Shown piece by piece: positions 16,149 to 23,288 of a stretch of 33,567 nucleotides of DNA. The DNA comes from an uncultured Bacteroides sp. Lineage in GTDB: Bacteria; Bacteroidota; Bacteroidia; Bacteroidales; Bacteroidaceae. The stretch spans positions 1 through 33,567 of the forward strand of contig CALUIQ010000032.1 in assembly GCA_944320735.1 (NCBI GenBank), read 5' to 3'. The stretch's first letter is position 1; every line of letters starts with the position of its first letter. The notes beneath the pieces are model-generated. The model did not search any database. It saw nothing but the letters and a program-made list of their open reading frames with translations, and was not told the origin of the DNA. A program made the translations under genes and the position numbers.

Positions 16149-16156
16149 CAAAGTTC
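16149..16156 (-). promoter_or_regulatory. Weak -7 motif for the dehydrogenase operon
   Basis: The minus strand reads GAACTTTG, matching the TTTG half of the -7 consensus but not the TA. It is 24 bp upstream of the chosen ATG, in the 192-bp divergent region shared with the HTH gene. Confidence 0.35.
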
Positions 16157-16316
16157 CGTCGTTTGGCGCACAAGATAAATGAATAACAATGAATTAATAA
16201 CCCCAGTTTTTATCCGGATTTATGAATTATCATACATGTAACAAAGCTGAAATGTGTTTGTAACAATGGGGTAACTCCGAAGCCGTTTCTTTGCACCGTT
16301 CTATTAATACAAAGAC

Positions 16317-17243
16317 ATGAAAGAGCAAGAACAGGAACATTTATTGGTTGAAGTTTATGAGCGGCTGAAGCATCTGAAAGAGCAAGAAGGAGTCAAGATG
16401 AAAGATATTGCCGCTGCTACGGGGTGGGCACCCAGTGTGCTTTCGGCATTATACGCTACGGTGCTTCCTACCTTCTGTATGCAGGTGAAGAAAGGTGTGG
16501 GAATGGAAGAAGCCTTGGCCGAAGCGCTGGCCAGCGTGAACAACCTCTCGCGGAAGAAACTGCTGAGCGAATTGGAAAACCTGCACCGTGACGTGTCCGC
16601 ATTCCGTTCGCCGCACGCGGCTCCCGCCTTTGTGGTACACCCCTTCCTGCAAACTATGAAAACCGCCACAGAAGCTTCTTCGGCCACCGAAAACAACCTG
16701 ACGGGTATGTATATGTCCTACAGCTGTTCCTCGTCCATGAAAGCCTTGAAGGCGGAACCGTTCTACTTTTCCGACTCCGAGACCTACAGTTGTTTCACCG
16801 TCGGGCGCAAAAGCGTACACAACTCCATACGTGAGGGGATAGGCGTCGTACGCAAGCAGCAGATGCTTTACCTACAGTTCAACGCCTTTCAAGAGCCAAG
16901 CTTCTCCTTAGTCACCGTTTATCTGCAACTTCCTTTTTTGGAAAACATCCGTTTCTTGAAAGGGCTGTACTTGGTGCCCGACTATAATATGAACCCCATC
17001 GCACGGCGCATCGTACTGATGAAACGCAGCGATGTGTACGACCCCGAAGCCTTTGCCCAAATGGATGCCCGCCTCATTATGCCCGATGAGTTTACAGAAG
17101 AAGAGGCCTTGATTTACAACTATACCTGTGGCCAGACGGACTATATAAAGATGTGTACCTTGCCGTCACCCAAGCTTGATCTGCGCGACTTGCAAGCGGA
17201 AAAGAGGTTGTTGGAAAAAGAAGAGGAGTTTGAAGAGGAATAA
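16317..17243 (+). CDS. Helix-turn-helix protein of unknown function
   Basis: A 308-residue protein not recognised beyond its N-terminus. Residues about 8-52 (VEVYERLKHLKEQEGVKMKD then IAAATGWAPSVLSALYATVL) look like a Cro/C1-type HTH with the second helix AATGWAPSVLSALY. Residues 60-100 are helical and charged (NNLSRKKLLSELENLHRDVS). The remaining two thirds, rich in aromatic residues with a TYSCFTVGRKS segment, look like a mixed alpha/beta domain, and the tail is acidic (EKEEEFEEE). There is no signal peptide or membrane helix. It is divergent from the dehydrogenase-transporter-porin operon, so it could be its regulator, but nothing in the sequence proves this. A TTTCTTTG at 16286-16293 is a possible -7. 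Codon use looks native. Confidence 0.6.
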   Translation: MKEQEQEHLLVEVYERLKHLKEQEGVKMKDIAAATGWAPSVLSALYATVLPTFCMQVKKGVGMEEALAEALASVNNLSRKKLLSELENLHRDVSAFRSPHAAPAFVVHPFLQTMKTATEASSATENNLTGMYMSYSCSSSMKALKAEPFYFSDSETYSCFTVGRKSVHNSIREGIGVVRKQQMLYLQFNAFQEPSFSLVTVYLQLPFLENIRFLKGLYLVPDYNMNPIARRIVLMKRSDVYDPEAFAQMDARLIMPDEFTEEEALIYNYTCGQTDYIKMCTLPSPKLDLRDLQAEKRLLEKEEEFEEE

Positions 17244-17251
17244 ATACGAAA

Positions 17252-17295
17252 CTGCCAAAACGAGTAATGCAATGAAAGCATCTTCGTTTTGGCAG
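17252..17295. terminator. Bidirectional hairpin between the HTH gene and vapC
   Basis: CTGCCAAAACGA (17252-17263) pairs perfectly with TCGTTTTGGCAG (17284-17295), and an inner ATGC/GCAT adds four pairs. It lies just after the HTH stop and just beyond the vapC stop, so it serves two convergent genes. No long T-run follows on the plus strand. Confidence 0.6.
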
Positions 17296-17302
17296 AATTC
17301 AA

Positions 17303-17704
17303 TTATCGTTTTATCCAATTCTCTATTTTTATCTCAGGGATACGCACCATATGCTTCAAATTCTCCGTTACTAATGTCATATTATGGGCAATGGCTGTAC
17401 ATCCGATGAATAAGTCTAAATCTTCTATCGGCGTTCCTTGCTTGTAAAGGAAAGCTTTGTATTTGGCGTACAATTCCAAGGTCTGACTAAGCGGAATTAC
17501 ATCTATTTCACGGCAAAAGGACTGAACTATTCTATAATTCTTTTCTATATTATTACTTCTTTCCGCTCCATAAAGCAACTCTGCTACTGTAATTTCAGAA
17601 ATACTCAGTCGATGCCATCCCACTTCTTCTATGCGTTGTGCCACATTGAAGCTATTCCGCATAAAGTGTATGCAGATATTTGTATCAAGAAGATAGCGTG
17701 TCAT
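17303..17704 (-). CDS. vapC: VapC-family PIN-domain toxin
   Basis: A 133-residue PIN ribonuclease. Acidic active-site positions are present: Asp7 in RYLLDTNICIHF, Glu42 in ITVAELLYGA, and Asp95/Asp97 in IEDLDLFIGCTA. The fourth region, LVTENLKHMVRI, has Glu114 where Asp or Asn is usual. Members cleave RNA, often initiator tRNA, in the cytoplasm and are neutralised by their antitoxin. The start codon overlaps the antitoxin stop by 4 bp (ATGA). All hallmarks suggest an intact toxin, unlike the two decayed modules in the suf region. The precise RNA target is unknown. Confidence 0.88.
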   Translation of the reverse strand: MTRYLLDTNICIHFMRNSFNVAQRIEEVGWHRLSISEITVAELLYGAERSNNIEKNYRIVQSFCREIDVIPLSQTLELYAKYKAFLYKQGTPIEDLDLFIGCTAIAHNMTLVTENLKHMVRIPEIKIENWIKR

Positions 17705-17961
17705 TTATCAAAAGGACTTATAGGTTCTTCTTTATGAGAAAGCCGACTGTTGTAGATGTCACTGATAATTTCATCTGTATCGCGGTCGTCCTCCCATGCA
17801 CCGGCATATTTGGCTACCATACTTTGTGTAAGAGTTTGGTCCGCAGTTTGCTTTCTCTCCGTTCTTAGCAAGGCACGGATTCGGTTGAGCATACTTTCAC
17901 TGCAATGGGCAATCTCTCGTATGACTTCCATTCTTTCTGCTTCAATTTGTAACGTATTCAT
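17701..17961 (-). CDS. Antitoxin partner of the PIN toxin
   Basis: An 86-residue acidic protein (MNTLQIEAERMEVIREIAHC...). Long helices predominate; a central RALLRTERKQ stretch is basic and the C-terminal half (AGAWEDDRDTDEIISDIYNS) is the acidic, probably disordered, toxin-binding part. The pattern Gly-Ala-Trp-x-Asp-Asp is common in antitoxins of PIN toxins in Bacteroidetes. I see no clear AbrB or RHH motif. It begins 24 bp after the pyrH stop, with no -7 motif in the gap, so the pair is probably co-transcribed with pyrH. Confidence 0.75.
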   Translation of the reverse strand: MNTLQIEAERMEVIREIAHCSESMLNRIRALLRTERKQTADQTLTQSMVAKYAGAWEDDRDTDEIISDIYNSRLSHKEEPISPFDK

Positions 17962-17985
17962 GATAATAGAGATTAGAAGTTTATC

Positions 17986-18702
17986 TTAATTATGCACCAG
18001 CGTCCCGATTTCCTCCCCGCTGATGACTTTCTTCAGGTTGCCCACGGTGTCCATATCGAAGACGATGATGGGGAGGTTGTTCTCCTTGCACATACAAGTG
18101 GCGGTGAGGTCCATGACACGCAGGTTGCGGGCGAGGACTTCGTCGTAGGTGATGTCGCGGAACTTCGTGGCCGTAGGATCTTTCTCCGGGTCAGCGGTGT
18201 AGACGCCATCCACGCGGGTGCCTTTCAGCATCACGTCGGCCTCAATCTCGATGCCACGCAGGCTGGAGCCGGTATCGGTGGTGAAGAACGGGTTGCCCGT
18301 GCCGGCGGACATAATGACCACTTCGCCCGCTTCGAGGCATTCGATGGCGCGCCACTTGTTGTAGAACTCACCGATAGGTTCCATACGTACGGCGGTCAAG
18401 ACACGAGCTTTGACGCCTTGTGCCGTGAGTGCCGAACTGAGTGCCAAGCTGTTGATGACCGTGGCGAGCATACCCATCTGGTCGCCCTTCACACGGTCGA
18501 AGCCTTTCATCGCACCTTTCAGCCCGCGGAAGATGTTTCCCCCGCCGATGACGATGCCCACTTGCACGCCCATCTGCTGTATTTCCTTTATCTGTTCGGC
18601 GTATTGCACCAACCGCTCGTCATCGAAGATGCCCGGCTGGTCACCCTTCAAGCTCTCGCCGCTGAGTTTGAGGAGGATTCGTTTGTAATGAGGTGTTGCC
18701 AT
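17986..18702 (-). CDS. pyrH: UMP kinase
   Basis: A 238-residue amino acid kinase-fold enzyme converting UMP and ATP to UDP and ADP. Motifs: LLKLSGESLKG near the N-terminus, the glycine-rich VIGGGNIFRG loop, the KGDQMGMLATVINSLAL segment, and GTGNPFFTTDTGSSLRGIEI for UMP and effector contacts, then GTRVDGVYTADPEKDP. The ATG at 18700-18702 gives MATPHYKRILLKLSGE and family length (E. coli 241); a longer frame to 18750 would read through the promoter. Essential housekeeping gene; its last codons are 24 bp from the antitoxin gene. Confidence 0.97.
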   Translation of the reverse strand: MATPHYKRILLKLSGESLKGDQPGIFDDERLVQYAEQIKEIQQMGVQVGIVIGGGNIFRGLKGAMKGFDRVKGDQMGMLATVINSLALSSALTAQGVKARVLTAVRMEPIGEFYNKWRAIECLEAGEVVIMSAGTGNPFFTTDTGSSLRGIEIEADVMLKGTRVDGVYTADPEKDPTATKFRDITYDEVLARNLRVMDLTATCMCKENNLPIIVFDMDTVGNLKKVISGEEIGTLVHN

Positions 18703-18736
18703 AACTATATATTTTAATATTGTATATTCGTTGGGA

Positions 18737-18744
18737 CAAAGATA
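18737..18744 (-). promoter_or_regulatory. -7 promoter motif for pyrH
   Basis: The minus strand reads TATCTTTG, 34 bp before the ATG, in the 87-bp gap between pyrH and the alkylation-repair gene. A -33 TTG at standard spacing is not evident. Confidence 0.55.
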
Positions 18745-18789
18745 GTGCAAATCGAATACAAAACATTCAAGCTGGCTTGAAAAATGTTC

Positions 18790-19506
18790 TTATTTCCGCC
18801 TCATCCCCTTGATGGCCTGCTTCACCTCGGCATTCACCCGGTAGGACTCCACAATCTTCTGCAACGTCTTGTTGTAGGTGAAGTCATCGAGCGAGTTTTC
18901 CTCCTTCAGGTAGCGCATCGTGAGGTCGGGGAATTTGACGAAGCAGACGGACAACGCCCAGGCCACGCCCATCCGGACGTAATACCCCTCGTGGCGGATG
19001 CCGTCGTAGAGGCGGAGCAACTCCGTGATATGCTCTTCGTCAATAAACAATTGCATCGTCATCACCACACCGAAGCGTATCTCGTATTCGCCCTTTGCCT
19101 GCATCCAGCCCTTGAGGTATTCCCACAGGCGTTCCCGATGAGCCTCAACGAACCGTTTCCCTCCACCGAACTTGAACGTGTCGCACACCGACCAACTGTT
19201 GATAATACGCACGAAACGGGTCACCCGCTCCAGATATACCTCCACATCCTCGTCCGGACGGATGCAGCCCAGCACCAGCCCTTGCAGCATCCGTTCCTCC
19301 ATATAATAAGTGTCTGCCGTGGCCAGATAAGCTTGCCAGTCGCCTTTGGCTATTTTCTTCGCCAACTCGCGCAAGTGGGGGATGCGGATGCCCAGCACGT
19401 TGGGCACGCCGGGGTTGAGGCTCTCGCTGAAAGGCTTGTTGCCTTGCTCGGCGATGCGGAAAAGTTCGGACTTGATGGCTGAGGGGGTAATGAGAATTGA
19501 TTCCAT
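18790..19506 (-). CDS. AlkD-like DNA alkylation repair protein (HEAT-repeat glycosylase family)
   Basis: A 238-residue all-helical HEAT-repeat protein of the DNA_alkylation family. AlkD removes positively charged alkylated bases without flipping them. Family landmarks: GVPNVLGIRIPHLRELAKKI (about residues 33-52), YYMEERMLQGLVLG (67-80), the catalytic-type INSWSVCDTF with Trp105 and Asp109, and MGVAWALSVCFVKFP. Trp and Asp spacing matches the pair that contacts the lesion sugar in AlkD. The gene is convergent with nothing and transcribed away from yccF, using its own -7 element. Cytosolic. Confidence 0.88.
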   Translation of the reverse strand: MESILITPSAIKSELFRIAEQGNKPFSESLNPGVPNVLGIRIPHLRELAKKIAKGDWQAYLATADTYYMEERMLQGLVLGCIRPDEDVEVYLERVTRFVRIINSWSVCDTFKFGGGKRFVEAHRERLWEYLKGWMQAKGEYEIRFGVVMTMQLFIDEEHITELLRLYDGIRHEGYYVRMGVAWALSVCFVKFPDLTMRYLKEENSLDDFTYNKTLQKIVESYRVNAEVKQAIKGMRRK

Positions 19507-19532
19507 AATACGTATGTTGATTGTTATGCGGA

Positions 19533-19540
19533 CAAAGGTA
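19533..19540 (-). promoter_or_regulatory. -7 promoter motif for the AlkD-like gene
   Basis: The minus strand reads TACCTTTG 26 bp upstream of the start codon. Twenty bases to its right is the divergent -7 of yccF, so the two promoters overlap each other's upstream region. Confidence 0.55.
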
Positions 19541-19560
19541 GTAATTTAAATCAGATGCAT

Positions 19561-19568
19561 TATCTTTG
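19561..19568 (+). promoter_or_regulatory. -7 promoter motif for the yccF-like gene
   Basis: TATCTTTG, 30 bp before the ATG at 19599. Divergent from the AlkD-like promoter at 19533-19540. Confidence 0.55.
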
Positions 19569-19598
19569 TCCCCATCAATCAATAAAAAGAAAGACAGT

Positions 19599-19970
19599 AT
19601 GGGATGTTTTATGAATGTGTTGTGGTTGGTGCTGGGCGGCATCTTTACCGCCGTGGAGTATGTGGTGGCCAGCCTGTTACTGATGGTGACCATCGTGGGG
19701 ATACCCTTCGGGATGCAGACGCTGAAGCTGGCGGGGCTGGCCTTGTGGCCGTTCGGCAAGGAAGTGCGCACGGGCGAGCGTTCGGGCGGATGCCTGCACG
19801 TGCTGATGAACGTGCTTTGGATTCTGTTGGGCGGCATCTGGATTGCGCTGTCTCACTTGGTGTTCGGGGCGGTGCTCTGCGTCACCATCATCGGCATACC
19901 GTTCGGGCTTCAGCACTTCAAACTGGCGGCGTTGGCATTGACTCCGTTCGGGAAAGATATTTCCCAATAG
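19599..19970 (+). CDS. YccF-domain inner membrane protein with internal duplication
   Basis: A 123-residue protein of two tandem YccF domains. The halves align closely: MNVLWLVLGGIFTAVEYVVA then VTIVGIPFGMQTLKLAGLAL and PFGKEV in the first, MNVLWILLGGIWIALSHLVF then VTIIGIPFGLQHFKLAALAL and PFGKDI in the second. Each half has one or two hydrophobic helices, so a membrane protein is expected. The function of YccF proteins is not established. The start at 19599 (MGCFMNVLW) is the only one between promoter and domain. The stop codon TAG is itself inside the first palindrome of the array that follows. Confidence 0.88.
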   Translation: MGCFMNVLWLVLGGIFTAVEYVVASLLLMVTIVGIPFGMQTLKLAGLALWPFGKEVRTGERSGGCLHVLMNVLWILLGGIWIALSHLVFGAVLCVTIIGIPFGLQHFKLAALALTPFGKDISQ

Positions 19971-20066
19971 CTGGGAAGCGCGATTCCCAACGACTGGGAA
20001 ATACAATTCCCAGACGTGGGAAACGTGATTCCCAAAGGCTGGGAAAACCGTTTCCCTCCTAAGGGA
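19961..20066. repeat. Array of five short palindromes at about 23-nt period
   Basis: Four units of the form TTCCCA-N4/5-TGGGAA lie at 19961-19977, 19984-20000, 20007-20022 and 20029-20045, and a weaker fifth (TCCCT-N4-AGGGA) at 20053-20066. Start-to-start distances are 23, 23, 22 and 24. Spacers are 6-7 nt (GCGCGA, ATACAA, ACGTGA, then AACCGTT) and the loops differ (ATAGC, ACGAC, GACG, AAGGC), so stems are conserved while loops vary. The first unit contains the yccF stop codon; the array ends 25 bp before the stop of the convergent DUF6078-like gene. Confidence 0.85.
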
Positions 20067-20090
20067 CGAACCAAGGACTTACGGAGCTCA

Positions 20091-20531
20091 TCAGAAGTCA
20101 TATTCTTCTGTCATATAGTTATACTTCGGGTGAGAGCCGGGAGCATAGTAGGCGAAGATGCGCTCTATCTCCCGCTGCTTGTCGGGGGTGATGGGACGTT
20201 CGAGGTGACGGATGCGGGCGTAGGTAGTGTGCGGCCAAAGATGCCTGACGTCGTGCCGGATGGCCACGGCCAAATGCGGGAGTATGCCCAACGTTATGTT
20301 TGTGACTCCCCAAGCCAAGGAGACCTTCTTCGTGGTGCGATAGTAAGCACACTTGGCGGCATCCGCAGGCCAGGCCGACGGACTGAAGCAACGCACCGTT
20401 TGCACATCCTTCGGGATGTTCTGCCCGGCAAGGTGGCGCAAGCATTCATCACGTCTTGGGCATTCGTGGTTGAAGCAATGGGCGTAGTCGTGGGGGACTT
20501 TGGTGTAGTCGAAGTCTGCATTCTTTTCCAT
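20091..20531 (-). CDS. DUF6078-like protein
   Basis: A 146-residue cytoplasmic protein, MEKNADFDYTKVPHDYAHCF NHECPRRDECLRHLA at the N-terminus. Cys in CFNHECPRRDECLRH and two further Cys (VRCF, KCAYY) suggest a metal- or cluster-binding knuckle of C-x4-C-x5-C type. The C-terminal half has a recurring RHLxRPITPDKQREIERIFA element that could be a DNA- or RNA-binding helix pair; this is speculative. Such proteins are common and often multi-copy in Bacteroides. No function is known to me. It is convergent with yccF and read from a -7 motif 25 bp upstream of the ATG. Confidence 0.65.
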   Translation of the reverse strand: MEKNADFDYTKVPHDYAHCFNHECPRRDECLRHLAGQNIPKDVQTVRCFSPSAWPADAAKCAYYRTTKKVSLAWGVTNITLGILPHLAVAIRHDVRHLWPHTTYARIRHLERPITPDKQREIERIFAYYAPGSHPKYNYMTEEYDF

Positions 20532-20556
20532 AATCGTAATATTTGAGTAAGGTTGA

Positions 20557-20564
20557 CAAAGATA
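20557..20564 (-). promoter_or_regulatory. -7 promoter motif for the DUF6078-like gene
   Basis: TATCTTTG on the minus strand, 25 bp from the ATG; a TTG lies 22 bp further upstream (20587-20589), slightly long spacing. Confidence 0.5.
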
Positions 20565-20625
20565 AGATTTTCAAATGGAAGTCCGACAAATGTCCGGCGT
20601 GTTTTTGCGCGAAGGAACAATTACA

Positions 20626-20666
20626 AAAAATCCTTCCGACGCAGAATCCGCATCGGAAGGATTTTT
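20626..20666 (-). terminator. Terminator after tRNA-Leu
   Basis: A 14-bp perfect stem (AAAAATCCTTCCGA at 20626-20639 with 20653-20666) with a 13-nt loop, followed on the minus strand by a T-run. It starts 5 bp beyond the tRNA CCA end. A textbook intrinsic terminator. Confidence 0.85.
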
Positions 20667-20670
20667 CGAT

Positions 20671-20755
20671 TGGTGCGGGTGATAGGACTCGAACCTACAC
20701 GCCTTGCGGCACCAGATCCTAAGTCTGGCGCGGCTGCCAATTACGCCACACCCGC
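20671..20755 (-). tRNA. tRNA-Leu (anticodon TAG)
   Basis: The minus strand folds as a class II tRNA. The acceptor stem GCGGGTG pairs with CACCCGC. The D-arm follows (GTAATTGGCAG). The anticodon stem CCAGA/TCTGG encloses the loop CTTAGGA with anticodon TAG. A long variable arm (TGCCGCAAGGCGT) and a T-arm with GGTTCGAGTCC complete it, with A73 and an encoded CCA (20671-20673). It decodes CUA/CUG-type leucine codons. It stands alone with its own promoter and terminator. Confidence 0.96.
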
Positions 20756-20778
20756 AGTGTGCTTTTGTTACAGCGCGG

Positions 20779-20809
20779 CAAAGATAAGTATTATTTTCTA
20801 TTTAGCCAA
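20779..20809 (-). promoter_or_regulatory. Promoter of tRNA-Leu
   Basis: Minus strand -33 TTG (20807-20809) and -7 TATCTTTG (20779-20786), 20 bp apart; the tRNA 5' end is 24 bp downstream. Confidence 0.65.
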
Positions 20810-20881
20810 CTATTTTCTCAGAATGATACGAATGAAGAAAATCTTCCATACTTGTGATTTTCGTTTTTTTAAGGACATCGG

Positions 20882-20913
20882 TTGATAAGGATAACTAAAT
20901 TTTGTTACCTTTG
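20882..20913 (+). promoter_or_regulatory. Promoter of the small lipoprotein gene
   Basis: TTG (20882-20884) and TACCTTTG (20906-20913), spacing 21 bp, 36 bp before the ATG at 20950. Confidence 0.5.
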
Positions 20914-20949
20914 TAAAAAATGAATCATATTTTATAAATTGGCATTGTT

Positions 20950-21408
20950 ATGATGTATGTACAGAAGTATTTGAGAGCTAGTTTATGGATGTTCTTGGTA
21001 GGATTCATAGGCTTAGCGTCATCTTGTGCGGATGAGGAGTTTGACATTCGCAATAATTTAGAAGGCTATCAATGGTATGTAGCTTCGTATTCTTGGTCAT
21101 CCGCTGATGGCACTGACACCGGTACGGTGGATGTACTTTCCATACAAGACTTATGGGTCTATTTTTACGAAAAAGGGAAAGGAGTCTTTTCTGATATGAG
21201 AGGGGAAGACCCCTTAATGGAAGATTTCCAATGGCAAGTAGAGGATGATATTCTGACTGTTACTATGTCAGGGAATCGGGTTGCATGGCAAGTAGGAATC
21301 AGCGGTGGAACTTCAGCCGACAATCGTCTTGTCATGACACTTCATACCGATGATTACTGGGGGGACGGCAGTAATTTGTCTGTCACGGTCAGTATGAGAA
21401 GAGCCTAA
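20950..21408 (+). CDS. Small lipoprotein, possibly lipocalin-like
   Basis: A 152-residue protein with a lipoprotein signal peptide: hydrophobic SLWMFLVGFIGLASS and lipidation Cys26, followed by acidic ADEEF, the Bacteroidetes type of export signal toward the surface. The mature part is beta-rich with Trp pairs (YQWYVASYSW, FQWQVEDDILTVTMSGNRVA) and ends LSVTVSMRRA, resembling lipocalin-like or DUF4488-type copper/stress lipoproteins, but no family can be named with confidence. The second in-frame ATG at 20953 is also possible. Its stop lies 7 bp from the stop of the convergent S41 peptidase gene. Local base composition is more A/T-rich than its neighbours. Confidence 0.7.
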   Translation: MMYVQKYLRASLWMFLVGFIGLASSCADEEFDIRNNLEGYQWYVASYSWSSADGTDTGTVDVLSIQDLWVYFYEKGKGVFSDMRGEDPLMEDFQWQVEDDILTVTMSGNRVAWQVGISGGTSADNRLVMTLHTDDYWGDGSNLSVTVSMRRA

Positions 21409-21415
21409 CAAATCG

Positions 21416-22420
21416 CTATATTTCTGCACTTGAAATGAGGCGGCGGGCGGTCTCAATCATCGTATCCAAACCTTGCGCCTCGTCTTCTTCGGTCATATCC
21501 ACCCACACATCCGGCTCGATGCCGAACTCGATGTGTTGCTTGTCGGCATCCAAGTGGGGGCTGGCGGAGAAGCGGACGGTCCAGCCGTTGGGTAGTTCGG
21601 ACGTGAAGGGCAGGCCGGCTCCTCCTCCGGTCTGGTCGCCTACAATGGTAACCAAGGGGAGGTAACGCATCGCGTTGACAAAGTCGTTGGTAGCACTGTA
21701 GGAGTGGCGGTTGGTCAGGACGATGACCGGCTTTTGCCAACGCAAGTTGATGGATGGTTCTAAGTAAATAGGCTCGGGGTCGGAGAAGTCACTATGCCCG
21801 GTGCCTGTCTTGTGTTGGATGTAACCGGTCAAGACGGTTTCGTTAGTAAAGCGGGCGGCGATACGGGTGGAATAGGTCAGGTTGCCTCCACCGTTGTTGC
21901 GCACATCAATGATAAGCCCGTTGCAAGCCGCCAGGTAAGAAAGGGCTTCGTCCAAATTGCCTTCGCCTACCCCGTTGGAAAACGAGGTATAGGAGATGTA
22001 ACCTACATTGTCCTCAAAAATAGTGTATTTCAATCCGCCGGAGATGCGATAGTCCCGGCCGAGGTATTGCTCGATGATGCTTTCATCGTAATTGCGCGGA
22101 TAGTCCAAGTACCAGTCCCAATAGCGGGCGGTGTTGGAGGCGGAGTAGAGGTTGACGTGTCCGTCTTTCAGTTCGGCCAACATATTGCCCAATACTTCGA
22201 AGAGGCCATCGCTGCTCATATCCGCTGTGATAAGAGGCTGATATTTGTCGTGGATAGCATCCCAGTCTATCTGTTTGTAGTCAAGATAGCAATATTGCTC
22301 ATCGATGATTTTCCACAGGGCTTCGAAGTTGCCTTGCGGCGTATTGTCGTAAACCTCCTCGCGGATGCAAGAGGTGAGAAACAGCGAAAAAAACAGAGTA
22401 AGGTATATAAGTGGTTTCAT
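21416..22420 (-). CDS. S41-family peptidase, lipoprotein
   Basis: A 334-residue serine peptidase of the C-terminal processing peptidase/tricorn-core family (S41). The lipobox LTSC gives lipidated Cys18. The nucleophile is Ser242 in NRHSYSATNDF, with the nearby structural motifs LIIDVRNNGGGNLTYS and GGGAGLPFTSELPNGW and the substrate-binding LKDGHVNLYS. There is no PDZ domain between them, as in short Bacteroidetes S41 proteins. ATG at 22418-22420 (MKPLIYLTLFFSLFLTSC) is chosen over a longer in-frame extension because only this start gives a signal peptide. It is third in the operon parC - DUF3316 - this gene, 23 bp after the second. Substrate unknown. Confidence 0.85.
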   Translation of the reverse strand: MKPLIYLTLFFSLFLTSCIREEVYDNTPQGNFEALWKIIDEQYCYLDYKQIDWDAIHDKYQPLITADMSSDGLFEVLGNMLAELKDGHVNLYSASNTARYWDWYLDYPRNYDESIIEQYLGRDYRISGGLKYTIFEDNVGYISYTSFSNGVGEGNLDEALSYLAACNGLIIDVRNNGGGNLTYSTRIAARFTNETVLTGYIQHKTGTGHSDFSDPEPIYLEPSINLRWQKPVIVLTNRHSYSATNDFVNAMRYLPLVTIVGDQTGGGAGLPFTSELPNGWTVRFSASPHLDADKQHIEFGIEPDVWVDMTEEDEAQGLDTMIETARRLISSAEI

Positions 22421-22443
22421 ATCGTTTGTCGGGAATGGGGGGG

Positions 22444-23274
22444 TTAGTTCCGTGGTTTCTTCAGCAAGTAGAACTCTTTGACGAATCCTACCATAAACGC
22501 GTGTGAATAGGCGTGGGTGCGTATGTCGTTCACCTTCGATTGTTGGGCATCCCACAAGTAGGCCAGGCGCATCTTCAGCCGCCCCACGGGCAGGTCGGCA
22601 GTGAGCATTTGGCGCAAGGAGGGCTGGTTGTGCAGGGAGGTGAACTTTACGACACCGTCCGCGTTTCCCAAGGAGAAGATTTCGTAATACGACTGTCCGT
22701 AATGGGGAGAAAACATCACGCCCATCACCGGAAGGTTCAGCTGGTAACGCAGGCGGATGGGGTATCGTTTTATCCTTACGTCCCATACGGCCATCACCGA
22801 AGCGTCAATGTTGAGGTAGGCACGAGCCGAGGCGGGGTTGTTTCCGTTGCGCAGGTTGTAGAGGAAGCCTCCGTTCAAATCGGCCAGTCCGCCTGCCAGC
22901 AGACGGAAGTTGTCTGTCAAAGGGATATGGTAGTGCAAGCCGTAGTTCCAGTTGACTTGCGCGGCCAGCATATTGTTGTTGTCCACACGGTTGTGGGTGT
23001 AATTGACATAGCCTTGCAGGAAGTTCTGCAACGAAAGGTTGCCATCCGCCCAGCGCGTCATACGCATACTTTCGCGGGCGACACGGACTTCCACTCCTTT
23101 ATATTCTTGGGGAGAGAGGTATGTGTCGTACATATTGGCAGCGCCTACGCCATACATCGTGGTACGGGTGACAAAGTGTGTCTGGCGTGCGGAGTCGGGC
23201 AATTGGAGTTGCGCCTGCAGTGGCAGAGCGCATAGCCATAGGACGGCTCCTATTCCCAATAGTTTATTCTTCAT
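22444..23274 (-). CDS. DUF3316-type outer membrane or periplasmic protein
   Basis: A 276-residue exported protein. Signal peptide about residues 1-21 (GIGAVLWLCALPLQAQ). The mature part begins LQLPDSARQTHFVTRTTMYG and has repeated amphipathic strands and aromatic girdle residues (YVNYTHNRVDNNNMLAAQVNWNYGLHYH; LRYQLNLPVMGVMFSPHYGQ), consistent with a small beta-barrel. The YDTYLSPQEYKG segment is, to my recollection, characteristic of DUF3316. Function unknown. It lies 14 bp after parC and 23 bp before the S41 gene, so it shares their transcript. Confidence 0.65.
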   Translation of the reverse strand: MKNKLLGIGAVLWLCALPLQAQLQLPDSARQTHFVTRTTMYGVGAANMYDTYLSPQEYKGVEVRVARESMRMTRWADGNLSLQNFLQGYVNYTHNRVDNNNMLAAQVNWNYGLHYHIPLTDNFRLLAGGLADLNGGFLYNLRNGNNPASARAYLNIDASVMAVWDVRIKRYPIRLRYQLNLPVMGVMFSPHYGQSYYEIFSLGNADGVVKFTSLHNQPSLRQMLTADLPVGRLKMRLAYLWDAQQSKVNDIRTHAYSHAFMVGFVKEFYLLKKPRN

Positions 23275-23288
23275 TTGTCTTTCTTCGT

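Noticed and set aside
16125..16151. A longer start (TTG at 16151) for the zinc dehydrogenase
   Set aside because: It falls on the promoter-like sequence; MESKLVVFEKAGQPL fits the family as the true N-terminus.
19961..20066. A mini CRISPR array at the palindrome cluster
   Set aside because: Repeats are only about 16 nt and palindromic with changing loops, spacers are 6-7 nt, and no cas genes are present.
22421..22786. An N-terminal extension of the S41 peptidase by about 120 codons
   Set aside because: It overlaps the DUF3316 gene, and the lipoprotein signal peptide would be buried inside.
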